Shown piece after piece: positions 15,722-26,028 of a stretch of DNA of 34,866 nt (position 1 is the stretch's first letter; the number at the start of each line of letters is the position of its first letter). The translations under genes and the position numbers were made by a program. Below the pieces are notes generated by a model, which was given only the letters and a program-made list of their open reading frames with translations, had not been told where the DNA came from and did not search any database. Origin of the DNA: an uncultured Chloroflexales bacterium (GTDB lineage Bacteria > Chloroflexota > Chloroflexia > Chloroflexales > Chloroflexaceae); assembly GCA_937925925.1 (NCBI GenBank), contig CALANA010000186.1, positions 1 through 34,866 on the forward strand. The letters are read 5' to 3'.

Positions 15722-17101
15722 CTAAATCGTTTTGGAAAAGAGTGGCCGATCTGTGTTCGGTTCTAAATAGGCATCCAGTTCCATACAAAGATTGCGAATG
15801 AAGAAGCGGCCCAGGGTCGTCACCTGGAGACGCTCTGGCTCAAACAACAGAAAGCCCTCGGCTTCAAATGGCCGCAGACGCTCAAGCTCGGCTCCCAGCA
15901 CCTCTGGCACGCGCCGACCCGTCTCGGCCTCAATCAAATTATACGGCAATTCCAGATTACACATAAGATGGGTAATCACCTTACGTCGCACCTTGTCATC
16001 GTTGCTTAGATGATGCCCGCGCACGACTGGTAGCCGACCAGCATCGAGCGTTTTCTGATAGTCGCCCAGCCGGGCATTGTTCTGCACAAAATGACCAGCC
16101 AGATCGCTGATGCCGCTCATACCGAAGGCAATCATATGCGGCGAGGACTGGGTGGTATAGCCCATAAAGTTGCGATGCAATCGCTTCTCACGCACGGCAA
16201 GCGCCATTTCGTCATTGCGCTTCGCAAAGTGATCCATGCCAATCCAGTCATAGCCTGCTCCGGTCAACATATCAACCGCCATCTGAAACAGATCGAACTT
16301 CTCGTAGGGACTGGGCAGTGCAGTTTCGTCAATACGCTTCTGGTTGGCCTTGACCCAGGGTACGTGCGCGTAGCTAAAACAGGCCAGACGATCCGGCCCT
16401 AGCTCGATAATTGCCTGCAAGGTGCGCTCAAAGGTGCGCTCGGACTGGTATGGCAATCCATACACGATGTCTAGATTGACGCTCTCAAAGCCCAGTTCGC
16501 GGCAGTGCGCATACAGTGAGCGTGTCAGTATCTCGGGCTGAATACGCCCGATTGCCTGCTGTACCTGCGGATCAATGTCCTGCACACCCAGGCTGATACG
16601 ATTAAAGCCGAGTGCCTTAAACACCTCAAATTGCTGACGGGAACCAATGCGTGGATCAACCTCAAGCGAGATCTCGCCCGTCCGATCTAGATCAAAAAAC
16701 TGCGCAATCAATCCGAATAGCCGCTCGGTCTGTGCCGTATTGAGAAAATTCGGTGTGCCGCCGCCCCAGTGCATCTGCACGACCTGCTGACGGATACCCA
16801 GAATACTCGTCACCAACTGTAGCTCGCGCTCAACCCGATCCAGATACGCATCAACGACTGAATCTTTCTTTGTCACGGTCGCATTGCAGCCGCAGTAGTG
16901 ACAGCGTTCAGCGCAGAAGGGCAGATGAACATAGATCGAGAGCTTGGCATCGGGTTGGGCGGCAAAATCGCGTAGTGCCTGGCGGTAATCCTCCTCACCA
17001 AAATTCGCGCTCCAGACTGGCACTGTGGGATAGCTGGTATAGCGTGGGCCAGGTTTATTATAACGATCGAGCAGTTCCCGTGAAACAGTTGTGGTATTCA
17101 T
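15722..17101 (-). CDS. hemN: Oxygen-independent coproporphyrinogen III oxidase
   Basis: This 459-residue cytoplasmic radical-SAM enzyme converts coproporphyrinogen III to protoporphyrinogen IX without oxygen. The cluster motif lies in HLPFCAERCHYCGC with Cys63, Cys67, Cys70 and Cys72 (CX3CX2CXC), numbered almost as in E. coli HemN. QMHWGGGTPNFL, EVDPR and the C-terminal HemN domain (GRFFIRNLCMELD) follow. A start at 17194 is possible, but that extra segment overlaps bchH. The ATG at 17101 has AGGGAGAG upstream and matches the family start. It begins 19 bp after the bchH stop and is surely cotranscribed with it. Confidence 0.95.
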   Translation of the reverse strand: MNTTTVSRELLDRYNKPGPRYTSYPTVPVWSANFGEEDYRQALRDFAAQPDAKLSIYVHLPFCAERCHYCGCNATVTKKDSVVDAYLDRVERELQLVTSILGIRQQVVQMHWGGGTPNFLNTAQTERLFGLIAQFFDLDRTGEISLEVDPRIGSRQQFEVFKALGFNRISLGVQDIDPQVQQAIGRIQPEILTRSLYAHCRELGFESVNLDIVYGLPYQSERTFERTLQAIIELGPDRLACFSYAHVPWVKANQKRIDETALPSPYEKFDLFQMAVDMLTGAGYDWIGMDHFAKRNDEMALAVREKRLHRNFMGYTTQSSPHMIAFGMSGISDLAGHFVQNNARLGDYQKTLDAGRLPVVRGHHLSNDDKVRRKVITHLMCNLELPYNLIEAETGRRVPEVLGAELERLRPFEAEGFLLFEPERLQVTTLGRFFIRNLCMELDAYLEPNTDRPLFSKTI

Positions 17102-17120
17102 CTCTCTCCCTTCATCACGT

Positions 17121-20100
17121 TCATCTTTGTCCCGACGAACTCTGCGACAATCCGATCCCCTCCAGGCGATCTTCGAGATCATCGTAAATCTCATGCAGCG
17201 CTGCCAGTGTTGCCTCGTCCGCCTCCCAGAAGCCGCGTGAGTTGGCTTCGAGCAAGCGCCGTGCTACCGCTGCTGTTGCGTGGGGGTTGAGTTGGGCCAT
17301 ACGGTCGCGCATGGTCTCGTCCAGCAGGAACGTCTCGGCCACACCCTGGTATACCCAGTCCTCGACTGCTGCCGCAGTTGCGCTCCAGCCGTAGGTATTG
17401 TTCACCCGGGCCTCGATCTCACGCACTCCTTCCGTGCCGTGCGCCAGCATGCCCTCAAACCACTTCGGATTCAGCAGCTTGGCGCGGGTTTCCAGGCGTA
17501 CCATCTGCTCCAGCGAACTGAGCCGTCCCGTGGACGCCACCGCATCGGCGACCAGCACTGGCGGACGCTTGCCGCGCAGCGTCTCGACGCTTTTCGTGAT
17601 ACCGCCCAGGTTTTCGTAGTAGTTATCAATATCGCTAATACCCACTTCAAAGCTGTCAATATTCTGGAAGGTCGCATCAACCGTTGTAAGCGCCTTCTCC
17701 ATAATCGACCGTGCGTCGCGCCACTGTTTCTGCCCTTGCGCACTGAAGGCAAAACTCTTGCGGCTCAAGAAGGCATCGCTCAACTGATCATCTTGATCCC
17801 AGGCGCTACTCTCGACCATAAAGTTCACGTTGGCCCCGTAGTTCCCTGGCGCGTTGGCAAAGATGCGGGTGGCGGCCTCATCAATATCGATGTTCATCTC
17901 CACCGCGTGTGCCAGCACGTGTTTGCGCACAAAGTTCTGGTCGAGCGGCTCGTCGGCATGAGCGGCCAGGTGAACGGCCTTGTCCATCAAGCCCATCTGA
18001 TGGTGTAGCAGATCGCGGAAGATACCGCTTACCGTCACCACCACGTCGATGCGCGGGCGGCCCAGTTCACTGAGTGGGATCAGCGCCACATCAGACACAT
18101 TGCCCAGTTCGTCCATAACAATGCGTACACCGAGCAACGCCAGTACCTGGGCGATACCTTCACCATCGCTCTTGAGGTTGTCAATGCCCCACAGCACCAC
18201 CGCTACCGACTCGGGCAGCGCACCCTGCTCGGCAGTCAGGCGTTCCAGCAACTCACCTACCAGGCGCATGCTGGCATCCTGCGCTACTGCCGATGGCATA
18301 CGGAAGGGATCAAGGCCGTAAATGTTGCGTCCAGTTGGCACCACAGCCGGGTTGCGTACCACATCATTCCCCGGCGAGGGCAGGACATACCCGCCCTGCA
18401 AGGCATGGAGCATGCTCTGCAACTCCTGATCAGCAACAATCCGTCCCAGCAGGTCGGTCAAAAATGCCCAGAGTGGCGCAAGCGTACCGGGCTTGATCTG
18501 CGCCTCTTGCTGGAGATAGGCATCAACGGTGGCGAAACGCTCACCGGCCTTTGAGTTGTGTGCATGGGTCGTACCTGATGGGCCATTGGACGCGGGCGTT
18601 TTGCTGGCCGTGGTCGCCGCGACCAGCAAACGTATCGCCTCGCGGCAGATCGTGTTGATGCGTTCCCAGCGTTCCTGGGCCTCCCGATCAACCTTGAGTC
18701 GGTCACGGATGGTTTCGTAGTCCCAACCTGAACGAAGAGCCACGAGACGAGGTAAGGTTAACTGCGCCGGTGACTGTCCATTGCGCAATGCGTCGCGCTC
18801 GATAGGCAGTTCCTTAAACGTCGTCACCAATGCTAGAATGTCGATCAACTCCTCCTCTGCCGGTGCCTGGCCCAGTACGTGCAGGCCGATCGGGATCATG
18901 CGTTGCTCAATCTGGATCAATTCATGTGCGAGCGCGGCCACATATGCCTCAGTGTCGCTCTCCGCATTGTCATGTTGCCCCGTCACCTCCGTAATGTTGA
19001 GCTTCTCAGCTTGAAGGCGTATATCGGCCAGCAACTCTGGTGATGGATGCTGGCGATAGCTGTCCAGGCTATCCTTCAGCAAGCGCAAGCCTTTGTATAG
19101 ACCGGCATTTTGCAGCGGTGGCACCATATAGCTGACCAGGGTGGCTGCGCCGCGCCGCTTGGCAATCGTGCCTTCGCTGGGATTGTTGACGCTGTAGTAG
19201 TAGAAGTTCGGCATCGTACCCAGCAGGCGCGTCGGCCAGCAGGTGCTGCTCAAGCCAGCCTGCTTGCCGGGCATAAACTCCAGCGCCCCATGGGTACCAA
19301 AGTGTATCACCGCATGCGCCGCAAACACATGCTCAATCCAGGCGTAGAATGCCGCAAACCCGTGATGTGGCGCGGCATCCTTTGCCATCAGCAAGCGCAT
19401 CGGGTCGCGTTCGTAGCCAAAGCCGGGTTGGATACCCACAAACACCTTGCCAAACTGTTTGCCAAGAATATAAAAGCTCTTACCATCAGTGAGGAGATCG
19501 CCGGGCGCACGGCCCCAGAATGGCTCGATGTCGGTATAGGCTGGAAACAACCGCTGATACTCCTGTACCGGCAGGCGATCAGCCACATTGCCATCGGTAC
19601 CATAGGCCAGCGCGTTACCCACAGTCAACTCCTGGCGCAACGCCTCGACATGCTCTGGGACGGTAACATCATAGCCATCGGCCTGCAACGCCAGCAGCAG
19701 TTTGTGCAGGCTACCAAACACATCGAGATAAGCAGCGGTGCCGATATTGCCCAGGTTCGGCGGGAAACTGAAAATAACCACTGCCAGGCGCTTGTCGGCG
19801 TTCGCGGTACGCCGCAATGCCACGTGCCGCGCAATCCGACTGGCCGCCAGATCAACCTGCTTCGGCAACGCCACAAACTTGTCGCTACCGGCCGTTGGCC
19901 CGCCGATCACCAGTGGCTCGATCGCGCCGTCCAGTTCAGGCAAGGCTACATTCAGCGAGAGTTGAATTGGCACCAGGCCGGTATCATCACCTTGCCACTC
20001 CTCAACCCGCTGAAATGCGAGCGGTATCAGATCGATACAACTGACATCAAGTTGCTCCAGGGCTACCCGCGCTTCTTCCGGGCGACCCTCGGCTGGCCCC

Positions 20101-21056
20101 CCCACCAGTGAAAAGCCTGTTCCGTTGATCAGCAGGTCGATCTCGCGCTGACCTTGCGGCATAAAGAACTGTTCCAGTGCCGGGCGTGCATCCAGGCCAG
20201 CACTGTAGGCCATGCGCACTGCAATTCCTCGCGCCTCAAGCGCATGGGTCAGGGCATCGAGGTGCGCCGTGTTGCCACTCAGCGCCACCGTGCGCAACGA
20301 CAGCATGCCCACCGTACCAGCCGAGCCAATCGCCGACTGCCGAGCTTTTGCCCCACGTGAACGAGGAGATGTGTGGTTGCGGTACCACTTCTGATAGCTT
20401 GCCAGGTTGGGGAATGTTTGCGGCGCATCGGGGTGGAACAGCGCCGTATCAGGATAGATCAGCGGGTCTTTCACCGGCAGGCGGCCTTTATAACCGGGAA
20501 CGTAGCGCTCGATGAGCAGACACAGCAGGCGTACCAGGTTCTCGGACGAGTTGTTCAGCCAGTACTGATGTGCCGCCAGATAGGTGTGCAGATCGCGGGC
20601 CTTACCTGGAATATGCTTCAGCACCTTGCTCAAATTTCGCAACACGGCCAGTTGCCGCCGCGCCTCACCCTGTCCTCCTTTAGGACGGAGTTTGCGCATC
20701 CACTGCATCAACAGGCCTGGCTCCTGCCCCGCATCTTTGTGCAGAATAAACTTCCCCAGGCGCGTTTTGTTGATGAGCGCAGGATTACTGGTGATAATGC
20801 AGATCGGGCATGTCGTGGTGGCCAGCGCACGCTCAATAGCGCGCACGCAGTCTTCACCAAAGAGCCGCGCTCCGAAGATAAAATCGGCGTGCGCAGCGTC
20901 TTCGGTGAGTCGTTGCCAATCCGCGTCGCTCCGTAGCAGCGCGGTGTTGTGCAGGCTGATCGTCAGGTCAATAGCATGCACACGCCGCAATATATCTGCC
21001 GCTTCACGTAAAGCTGCGCTATGCGTGCCCTCCATCGTGAGGAAAACAAAGCGCAT
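17121..21056 (-). CDS. bchH: Magnesium chelatase subunit H
   Basis: This 1311-residue porphyrin-binding subunit of Mg-chelatase works with the AAA subunits BchI and BchD (not in the window) to insert magnesium into protoporphyrin IX. The N-terminal BchH/CobN domain starts FVFLTMEGTHSAALREA. The large catalytic part includes HFGTHGALEFMPGKQAGLSS, NNPSEGTIAKRRG and NFMVESSAWDQDDQLSDAF. Length is in the usual BchH range. An ATG at 21071 exists, but AAGGAGGA lies just upstream of the ATG at 21056, which fixes the start. Downstream is hemN (19 bp) and upstream bchM. Chloroflexi often carry several bchH paralogues; which one this is cannot be told. Confidence 0.96.
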   Translation of the reverse strand: MRFVFLTMEGTHSAALREAADILRRVHAIDLTISLHNTALLRSDADWQRLTEDAAHADFIFGARLFGEDCVRAIERALATTTCPICIITSNPALINKTRLGKFILHKDAGQEPGLLMQWMRKLRPKGGQGEARRQLAVLRNLSKVLKHIPGKARDLHTYLAAHQYWLNNSSENLVRLLCLLIERYVPGYKGRLPVKDPLIYPDTALFHPDAPQTFPNLASYQKWYRNHTSPRSRGAKARQSAIGSAGTVGMLSLRTVALSGNTAHLDALTHALEARGIAVRMAYSAGLDARPALEQFFMPQGQREIDLLINGTGFSLVGGPAEGRPEEARVALEQLDVSCIDLIPLAFQRVEEWQGDDTGLVPIQLSLNVALPELDGAIEPLVIGGPTAGSDKFVALPKQVDLAASRIARHVALRRTANADKRLAVVIFSFPPNLGNIGTAAYLDVFGSLHKLLLALQADGYDVTVPEHVEALRQELTVGNALAYGTDGNVADRLPVQEYQRLFPAYTDIEPFWGRAPGDLLTDGKSFYILGKQFGKVFVGIQPGFGYERDPMRLLMAKDAAPHHGFAAFYAWIEHVFAAHAVIHFGTHGALEFMPGKQAGLSSTCWPTRLLGTMPNFYYYSVNNPSEGTIAKRRGAATLVSYMVPPLQNAGLYKGLRLLKDSLDSYRQHPSPELLADIRLQAEKLNITEVTGQHDNAESDTEAYVAALAHELIQIEQRMIPIGLHVLGQAPAEEELIDILALVTTFKELPIERDALRNGQSPAQLTLPRLVALRSGWDYETIRDRLKVDREAQERWERINTICREAIRLLVAATTASKTPASNGPSGTTHAHNSKAGERFATVDAYLQQEAQIKPGTLAPLWAFLTDLLGRIVADQELQSMLHALQGGYVLPSPGNDVVRNPAVVPTGRNIYGLDPFRMPSAVAQDASMRLVGELLERLTAEQGALPESVAVVLWGIDNLKSDGEGIAQVLALLGVRIVMDELGNVSDVALIPLSELGRPRIDVVVTVSGIFRDLLHHQMGLMDKAVHLAAHADEPLDQNFVRKHVLAHAVEMNIDIDEAATRIFANAPGNYGANVNFMVESSAWDQDDQLSDAFLSRKSFAFSAQGQKQWRDARSIMEKALTTVDATFQNIDSFEVGISDIDNYYENLGGITKSVETLRGKRPPVLVADAVASTGRLSSLEQMVRLETRAKLLNPKWFEGMLAHGTEGVREIEARVNNTYGWSATAAAVEDWVYQGVAETFLLDETMRDRMAQLNPHATAAVARRLLEANSRGFWEADEATLAALHEIYDDLEDRLEGIGLSQSSSGQR

Positions 21057-21099
21057 ACACTCCTCCTTCATGCATCGTTCAAGCAGTCTGAGCGGCCTG

Positions 21100-21126
21100 A
21101 ACGCTTCAACGCTTCAACGCTTCAAC
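21100..21126. repeat. AACGCTTC octamer repeat covering the bchM stop
   Basis: Three perfect units and a partial one lie across the end of bchM. Read in the gene's sense the unit is GTTGAAGC, and the last residues of BchM (VEALKR) and its TGA are made of this repeat. The same unit appears twice in the other orientation at 22714-22729 between bchB and bchL. Confidence 0.9.
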
Positions 21127-21825
21127 CAGCGTCACATGGTAAAAGCCCTTGCTAACACGCACGCTGTGCCGGATGTGCATTCCCGCCGACTCCAGTATCT
21201 GCTGCACCGTTGTGCCGCGAATCATCTGAATTTCGGTGCGGCGCTGGCTACGCGGAAAATGCCCGCCGATCCAGTGCATGGTCGCCAGCAAACGATTGTA
21301 GGGCGCATACGTTAATAGCAGCGTGCCTCGGCAAAGATGTGCCAGGCGCGTACAAATCTGTGTGAAATCTGGCTGGGCATAGTGGATCAACACATCAAAG
21401 CAGGCAACCACATCATAGGCACCATTAACTGCCTCCAGGTCGCCGGTAATGAAGTGGATACGCTCGGCAACTCCTGCCTGCCGAGCCTGGGTCTGGGCTG
21501 CCTTTGTCATCTGCGTAGATATGTCCACTGCCGTCACCCTGAAGCCGCGCCGTGCCAACTCAACGCTGAACAACCCCGTCCCACACCCTGCATCGAGCGC
21601 ACAGGCGTTTGCGGGAAACGACTGTGCATCCAACCATATCCCAGCCTGATCCAACATCATGCGGTGCCCCTCGCGGACGGAGCGTCGCACCGAGGATACC
21701 TCGCCTTGCCCATAGATCGCGGCCCAACGCTCAAAGCCGATGCCATTAAAGTAGGCCTTCAGCCGTGCCTTATGGTCATAGCTCGTTGATGATGAGAGAG
21801 GAGCGAGCGCCTTCTGGTTTGTCAT
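21106..21825 (-). CDS. bchM: Magnesium-protoporphyrin IX O-methyltransferase
   Basis: This 239-residue SAM-dependent methyltransferase makes Mg-protoporphyrin IX monomethyl ester, the BchE substrate, working directly after BchH. The SAM-binding motif ALDAGCGTGLFSVELARRG is followed by VTAVDIS and the motif II region YDVVACFDVLIHY. C-terminal TYAPYNRLLATMHWIGGHFP is typical of BchM/ChlM. An ATG at 21927 would overlap bchL by over 70 bp. The ATG at 21825 gives the standard length, though its ribosome site is weak (AGAGG about 17 bases away). It begins 28 bp after bchL and is followed by bchH, grouping the two consecutive enzymes. Its last six codons and stop derive from a period-8 repeat. Confidence 0.94.
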   Translation of the reverse strand: MTNQKALAPLSSSTSYDHKARLKAYFNGIGFERWAAIYGQGEVSSVRRSVREGHRMMLDQAGIWLDAQSFPANACALDAGCGTGLFSVELARRGFRVTAVDISTQMTKAAQTQARQAGVAERIHFITGDLEAVNGAYDVVACFDVLIHYAQPDFTQICTRLAHLCRGTLLLTYAPYNRLLATMHWIGGHFPRSQRRTEIQMIRGTTVQQILESAGMHIRHSVRVSKGFYHVTLVEALKR

Positions 21826-21853
21826 GGATGTTTCTATCAACCTCTTGCTAACC

Positions 21854-22675
21854 TTACTGCCAGCCACCGATAACTTCAAAGATCTCGCGATCACCCATAG
21901 GTTGTGGCACCTCAGCCAGCGGCCCATTGAGCAGATACTCGGCTAACTGCTCGAAGGGTGTTGTACAGATGACTTGATCAGGATGATCAAGTTCAAACAG
22001 TGTTTTGCCCGCTAGCCGGCTGCGGCGAATGAGGTCATGGTAGGGAATCTGGGCTACCACCCGCGTACCTACTCTGGCCGCGAACTCATCGAGCAGGGTT
22101 GTGCCACCGCCCAGTTCGTGGTCGACACGGTTGGCAATAATGCCCGCCAGTCTAACCTTGTAACGCTCGCTCTTTTGCTCTACAGCCAGACACAGGCGGT
22201 TGGCGGCGAAAATACTGTCGAAGTCGTTACAGGCGATAATCAACGCATAGTCGGCATAGTTTAGCGGTACACTAAAACCACCACACACTACGTCGCCCAG
22301 CACATCAAACAAGATGACATCATATTTGTTGTACAGCCCAAACTCGTGCAGCAACTTGACTGTTTCGCCAACAACATAGCCCCCGCAGCCACTGCCGGCT
22401 GGTGGCCCCCCCGCTTCGAGTGTGTTGACGCCCGCGAAACCCACTTTCACCACATCGTCCACTTCAATCTCTTCATGGTGAAAGTTGACCTCGTTCAGCA
22501 CATCAATCACCGTATTCTGTAAATGCCCGGTGAGTGGAAAGGTGCTATCATGCTTGGGATCGCAGCCAATCTGGAGTACTCTGGCCCCCTTCAACGCCAG
22601 GGCAGCCGACAGGTTAGCACTGGTGGTACTCTTGCCAATGCCGCCCTTGCCATAAATCGCCAGAAATAGTGTCAT
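21854..22675 (-). CDS. bchL: Protochlorophyllide reductase iron protein BchL
   Basis: This 273-residue NifH-like ATPase is the electron-donating homodimer of light-independent protochlorophyllide reductase. It passes electrons to BchNB with ATP hydrolysis. The P-loop GKGGIGKST is at residues 9-17. The 4Fe-4S ligands are Cys97 (AGSGCGGY) and Cys131 (GDVVCGGF), at the positions known for BchL. The switch region [15 protein letters not shown] is intact. ATG 22675 follows AAAGGGGAA. It sits between bchB (186 bp upstream, repeat-filled) and bchM (28 bp downstream). Confidence 0.97.
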   Translation of the reverse strand: MTLFLAIYGKGGIGKSTTSANLSAALALKGARVLQIGCDPKHDSTFPLTGHLQNTVIDVLNEVNFHHEEIEVDDVVKVGFAGVNTLEAGGPPAGSGCGGYVVGETVKLLHEFGLYNKYDVILFDVLGDVVCGGFSVPLNYADYALIIACNDFDSIFAANRLCLAVEQKSERYKVRLAGIIANRVDHELGGGTTLLDEFAARVGTRVVAQIPYHDLIRRSRLAGKTLFELDHPDQVICTTPFEQLAEYLLNGPLAEVPQPMGDREIFEVIGGWQ

Positions 22676-22709
22676 CGCCTATGTTCCCCTTTACTTTCGT
22701 AGGCAACAG

Positions 22710-22861
22710 GTCAGTTGAAGCGTTGAAGCGTTGGTATACAGTACGGAAGATGGCATATATGGGGATCAGCTCCGTCTGAACGTTCGAGCGCTTGAGCGCT
22801 TGCACGCTTGCACACGTGGGCGCTTGAACACTTGAACGCTTGCACGCTTCAACGCTTCTGC
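22710..22861. repeat. Octamer repeats and dispersed element between bchB and bchL
   Basis: GTTGAAGC units at 22714-22729 are followed by GGAAGATGGCATATATGG and AGCTCCGTCTGAACGTTCGA (also at 13995-14015). Tandem GAGCGCTT/GCACGCTT/GAACGCTT octamers run from about 22785 to 22858. The tract ends in GCTTCTGCC, one base into which the bchB stop codon begins. Nothing coding is seen. Confidence 0.85.
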
Positions 22862-24457
22862 CTATCCCCCCACTTGCTCTTTCGCCGCACGCAATACATC
22901 GGGAGTAATGATGGTATGTCCACGTTCCAGCGCAAATTTCTCGGTGTTATGCTGTGCCCGGCGGCGCACAAAGAAAGGTACTTTCTTGAGCATCGCCTGT
23001 GCCTCCGGTGACCAGACCAGTTCCCCGGCTGTTACACCCGAATCTGGCAGATGTTGGGTAGCAGTCTCTGCTCCATACTCTGCGTCCGTCATCTGTGCAT
23101 CATCTGAGGATGACGCGACCTGGTTTTTATATTCCAATCCTGCGTCACCGAAGAGATCGATCAGATGCTTCTCCAGACCGAGCTTTGTCGTTGTATAGAC
23201 CCGATCCGCAATCACGTCTGCGCCTTCAAAGCCCAGAAACGGATAATAACCTAGCAGGTGATTCTCAATATGCGTTGGTGGCGCAACAACCAGGCAGGGC
23301 ACATCAAGTTTGCGGCAGCTATGACGCTCCATCTGCGTGCCGCACACCAGATCGGGAATATCCTGTTCAATTCGGCGTGCAACCTCCTGAAACTGATCGG
23401 TTACCAGCAACTCATCATGCAGATAGCCCGCCAGTTGTTCCCGTACCCAATCTGCCTGGTGTGCGAGATAGGTACCCGCGCCGGCAATCTCCATCCCCAG
23501 TTCATCACGGAGAAACTTGATCACCCCTACGGTATGCGTGGCATCGCCAAAGGCAAAGACGCGCTTGCGGCTAAAGCTATCCATATCGGCCGTGCGCGCA
23601 AACCAGGGGACGCCGCTCGGCGCACTCATGCCATCAAGCGAGAAAGCTGTCAGCTTCGGCATCGTCAGCACTGGCCCCCGGTTTCGTGCGCCGACTTCAT
23701 TGAGCAGTGTCACAAGGTGTTCCAGCCAGCGTTGCGTCGGCACAACGCCAATCGGTGCCGTATAGATCGTCGGCGTTCCAAACTGCTGCTCCAGAAACTG
23801 AGCGGCACCCAGTCCCAGTTCACGATAGGGTGCAATATTGACCCAGGCCGCTGGCAGGCGTTCCAAGTCAGACAGCGCTGCGCCCCAGGGTGCCACGACG
23901 TTCACCGCAACTCCCAATGTTGCCAGCATCCGGCGCAGGGCAATCAGATCAGAACGAACATGGAAGCCCAGGGAGGCCGGGCCGATCAGATTCACGCTCG
24001 GTTGCGCGGTTAGTGCCTGCGGTCGCGCATATCGTTGCGTGAGGAGCGTGAATAACCCTTCTGCCGCACTGATCTCTTGCATACGGTAGGGATTGGCATT
24101 ATACACCAGGACTTCGGTCTGTATCTCGGCACTGGCCGCTGTGCGTTGCAGATCTTCCTGGAGCAAGATGGTACTACAACTGGCACAGACCACAATCAAA
24201 TCAGGATGAAACCTGGCCTCAACCTGACGCAAGGTTTCCGGCAAATGGATCGTGCCTTGCGCCAGATCGCGCCCACTGACCACGCTGGTGGTCATGTGCG
24301 GAAACGACGGTGTGCGCTCCAGCATCGTAAAGATTGGATTGACATAATCATCACCCTGGGGGGCATGGAAAACCGCATGCACCCCACGCATGCTATTGGC
24401 AATCCGACCAACACCATGGTGCGCGGTTCCCTCATACATCCAGTAAGCCAGGCGCAT
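22862..24457 (-). CDS. bchB: Protochlorophyllide reductase subunit BchB
   Basis: This 531-residue subunit pairs with BchN to form the catalytic part of light-independent protochlorophyllide reductase, which reduces ring D. The NB-cluster aspartate ligand is seen as Asp36 in [10 protein letters not shown], the usual replacement for a fourth cysteine. [13 protein letters not shown] and the [16 protein letters not shown] stretch follow. The C-terminal PCP-reductase domain reads [23 protein letters not shown] 24457 follows GAAGGAGA. It lies between bchN and bchL as in many phototrophs. The stop abuts a period-8 repeat tract. Confidence 0.97.
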   Translation of the reverse strand: MRLAYWMYEGTAHHGVGRIANSMRGVHAVFHAPQGDDYVNPIFTMLERTPSFPHMTTSVVSGRDLAQGTIHLPETLRQVEARFHPDLIVVCASCSTILLQEDLQRTAASAEIQTEVLVYNANPYRMQEISAAEGLFTLLTQRYARPQALTAQPSVNLIGPASLGFHVRSDLIALRRMLATLGVAVNVVAPWGAALSDLERLPAAWVNIAPYRELGLGAAQFLEQQFGTPTIYTAPIGVVPTQRWLEHLVTLLNEVGARNRGPVLTMPKLTAFSLDGMSAPSGVPWFARTADMDSFSRKRVFAFGDATHTVGVIKFLRDELGMEIAGAGTYLAHQADWVREQLAGYLHDELLVTDQFQEVARRIEQDIPDLVCGTQMERHSCRKLDVPCLVVAPPTHIENHLLGYYPFLGFEGADVIADRVYTTTKLGLEKHLIDLFGDAGLEYKNQVASSSDDAQMTDAEYGAETATQHLPDSGVTAGELVWSPEAQAMLKKVPFFVRRRAQHNTEKFALERGHTIITPDVLRAAKEQVGG

Positions 24458-24612
24458 ACACTCATTCTCCTTCCAGGTTACAGTTACAGGCGTCTTCGCA
24501 TCAGGCGGAGAGGCGCGAGGCGATGAGGCGACGTCAGGTTACAGGGTAAGGTTACAGATGACTAGACTGGTTGGTAGGGCTTCCTGTCACCTCTCACCTC
24601 TCACCGAAAGAC

Positions 24613-24652
24613 GCGTCCTCGCGTCCTCGCGTCCTCGCGTCCTCGCGTCCTC
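24613..24652. repeat. GCGTCCTC octamer repeat abutting the bchN stop
   Basis: Five perfect copies of GCGTCCTC occupy 24613-24652, and the bchN stop complement is at 24652-24654. The tract therefore overlaps the stop by one base. The rest of the bchN-bchB gap (24458-24612) holds three copies of GGTTACAG and a GGCGAGAGG-type purine tract. Confidence 0.9.
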
Positions 24653-25911
24653 TAACCGACCGATGGCATAAAACCGGCTGTCCAGACAGGATCATCAAGT
24701 GCGGCCAGATGGCTATGACGCTTGAGGCTCTGCGTGAACATCCCGGCCAGGGTTGCCACACCCGTCCAGCCATGAATAGGCATAAAGGCAAACTCGGTAC
24801 TCCATTTGGCAACCACGCCCTGTCCCAGCAATGGGTTGGTTGTACCCATTGTGCTGATCACCAGGTCGGGCTTATATTTGGCAATATCGCGCAACTGGCG
24901 ATCAAAGTTTGGCTGCTCGACAATCGGAACGCCCTCCAGCGCTGCCAGTTCTCGCGCATGGAAGCGCCGATTGATGTAGGGGCTGCTGCACTCCACAATC
25001 TCGCTGCCCGCGTTGCGCAGGAAGCGCGCCAGCGGCAACTCCATCAAGTTATCGGCGGTAAAGAAGACCTTTTTGCCGCGTAGGAGTGTGGTATGCTCGG
25101 CCAGTCGTTCCCAGGCAGCCGCCTCGCGGTCTTGCAGATCAACCTGCTTGCCGAAGAGGGCTGCCAGGTCTTCCCAGAAGGCACGCGTACCATCGGGGCC
25201 AAACGGAAACAACGATGCAAGCACGGTTGCGCCCCGTTCGCGGGCCAGGCGATTGGCTACCTTTGCCAGGTAGGGTTGCAGGGGTGCCACCACCGTTCCC
25301 GGGCCAATCGCGGGCAATGCGGTAAAATGACTGGCAGGCAAAAAGCCGCCTACTGGCAGGCCCAACTGCTCGGCCTCAGCCGTAAATTCATCGGCAATCA
25401 TATCATTTACCGAACCGAGAAAAACGATCCGCTTATCCTCGGCAGGGGCCTGGGGGCAAAATGGCAACAATGCCTGCAACACTGAGTCCTCGGCCTGGCT
25501 AAATGTATAGTCAAGGCCGCTGGCAGGCACAAACAGCACGGGTAATTCTGGTGTGCTGAGTCTGCTTGCCAGTCCTTCAAACTCGACCTTCATCACCTCC
25601 GGCGTGCAGGAAGATAAGAGAAAGATGACCGAGGGATGATGATCGGTCTTGATCTCCGCAATCAGGTGACTCAGATCTGGCTGTGGACGCGAAAGATCCG
25701 CCTCTTCCATCAGTGCTACCCCAAACCGGGGCCGTGCGAAAACCATTACCCCCAGCACATTTTGCAACAGGTGCGCACAGGTATGCGTCCCCAATACCAG
25801 AAAGAAGCTATCCTTAATCTTCTGATAGAGCCAACCTACACAGGTGAGACCACAAAAGCTGTGATAAGCACTGTCTTCACGCAGCACAATCGGTGTTGAT
25901 TGAGCAGGCAT
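24652..25911 (-). CDS. bchN: Protochlorophyllide reductase subunit BchN
   Basis: This 419-residue partner of BchB in light-independent protochlorophyllide reductase carries the three cysteine ligands of the NB cluster: Cys20 (YHSFCGL), Cys45 (GTHTCAHL) and Cys102 (LLSSCTPEV). Downstream motifs [16 protein letters not shown] and [12 protein letters not shown]-like segments agree with the family. A GTG three bases earlier (25914) is possible, but the ATG at 25911 has GAGGA at proper spacing. It heads the N-B-L series in the direction of transcription, 280 bp after bchE. The 3' end is in contact with an octamer microsatellite. Confidence 0.96.
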   Translation of the reverse strand: MPAQSTPIVLREDSAYHSFCGLTCVGWLYQKIKDSFFLVLGTHTCAHLLQNVLGVMVFARPRFGVALMEEADLSRPQPDLSHLIAEIKTDHHPSVIFLLSSCTPEVMKVEFEGLASRLSTPELPVLFVPASGLDYTFSQAEDSVLQALLPFCPQAPAEDKRIVFLGSVNDMIADEFTAEAEQLGLPVGGFLPASHFTALPAIGPGTVVAPLQPYLAKVANRLARERGATVLASLFPFGPDGTRAFWEDLAALFGKQVDLQDREAAAWERLAEHTTLLRGKKVFFTADNLMELPLARFLRNAGSEIVECSSPYINRRFHARELAALEGVPIVEQPNFDRQLRDIAKYKPDLVISTMGTTNPLLGQGVVAKWSTEFAFMPIHGWTGVATLAGMFTQSLKRHSHLAALDDPVWTAGFMPSVG

Positions 25912-26028
25912 CACTTCCTCATTATTTCACTAACTTGTGCGTATATACGTTAAGAAGCTGCCTGAAAAGGCGAGTGTGAGGGGCAAAGCCGCTCACGATC
26001 TTCCTTTTTGGATTCAGCAGCCTGGCGT

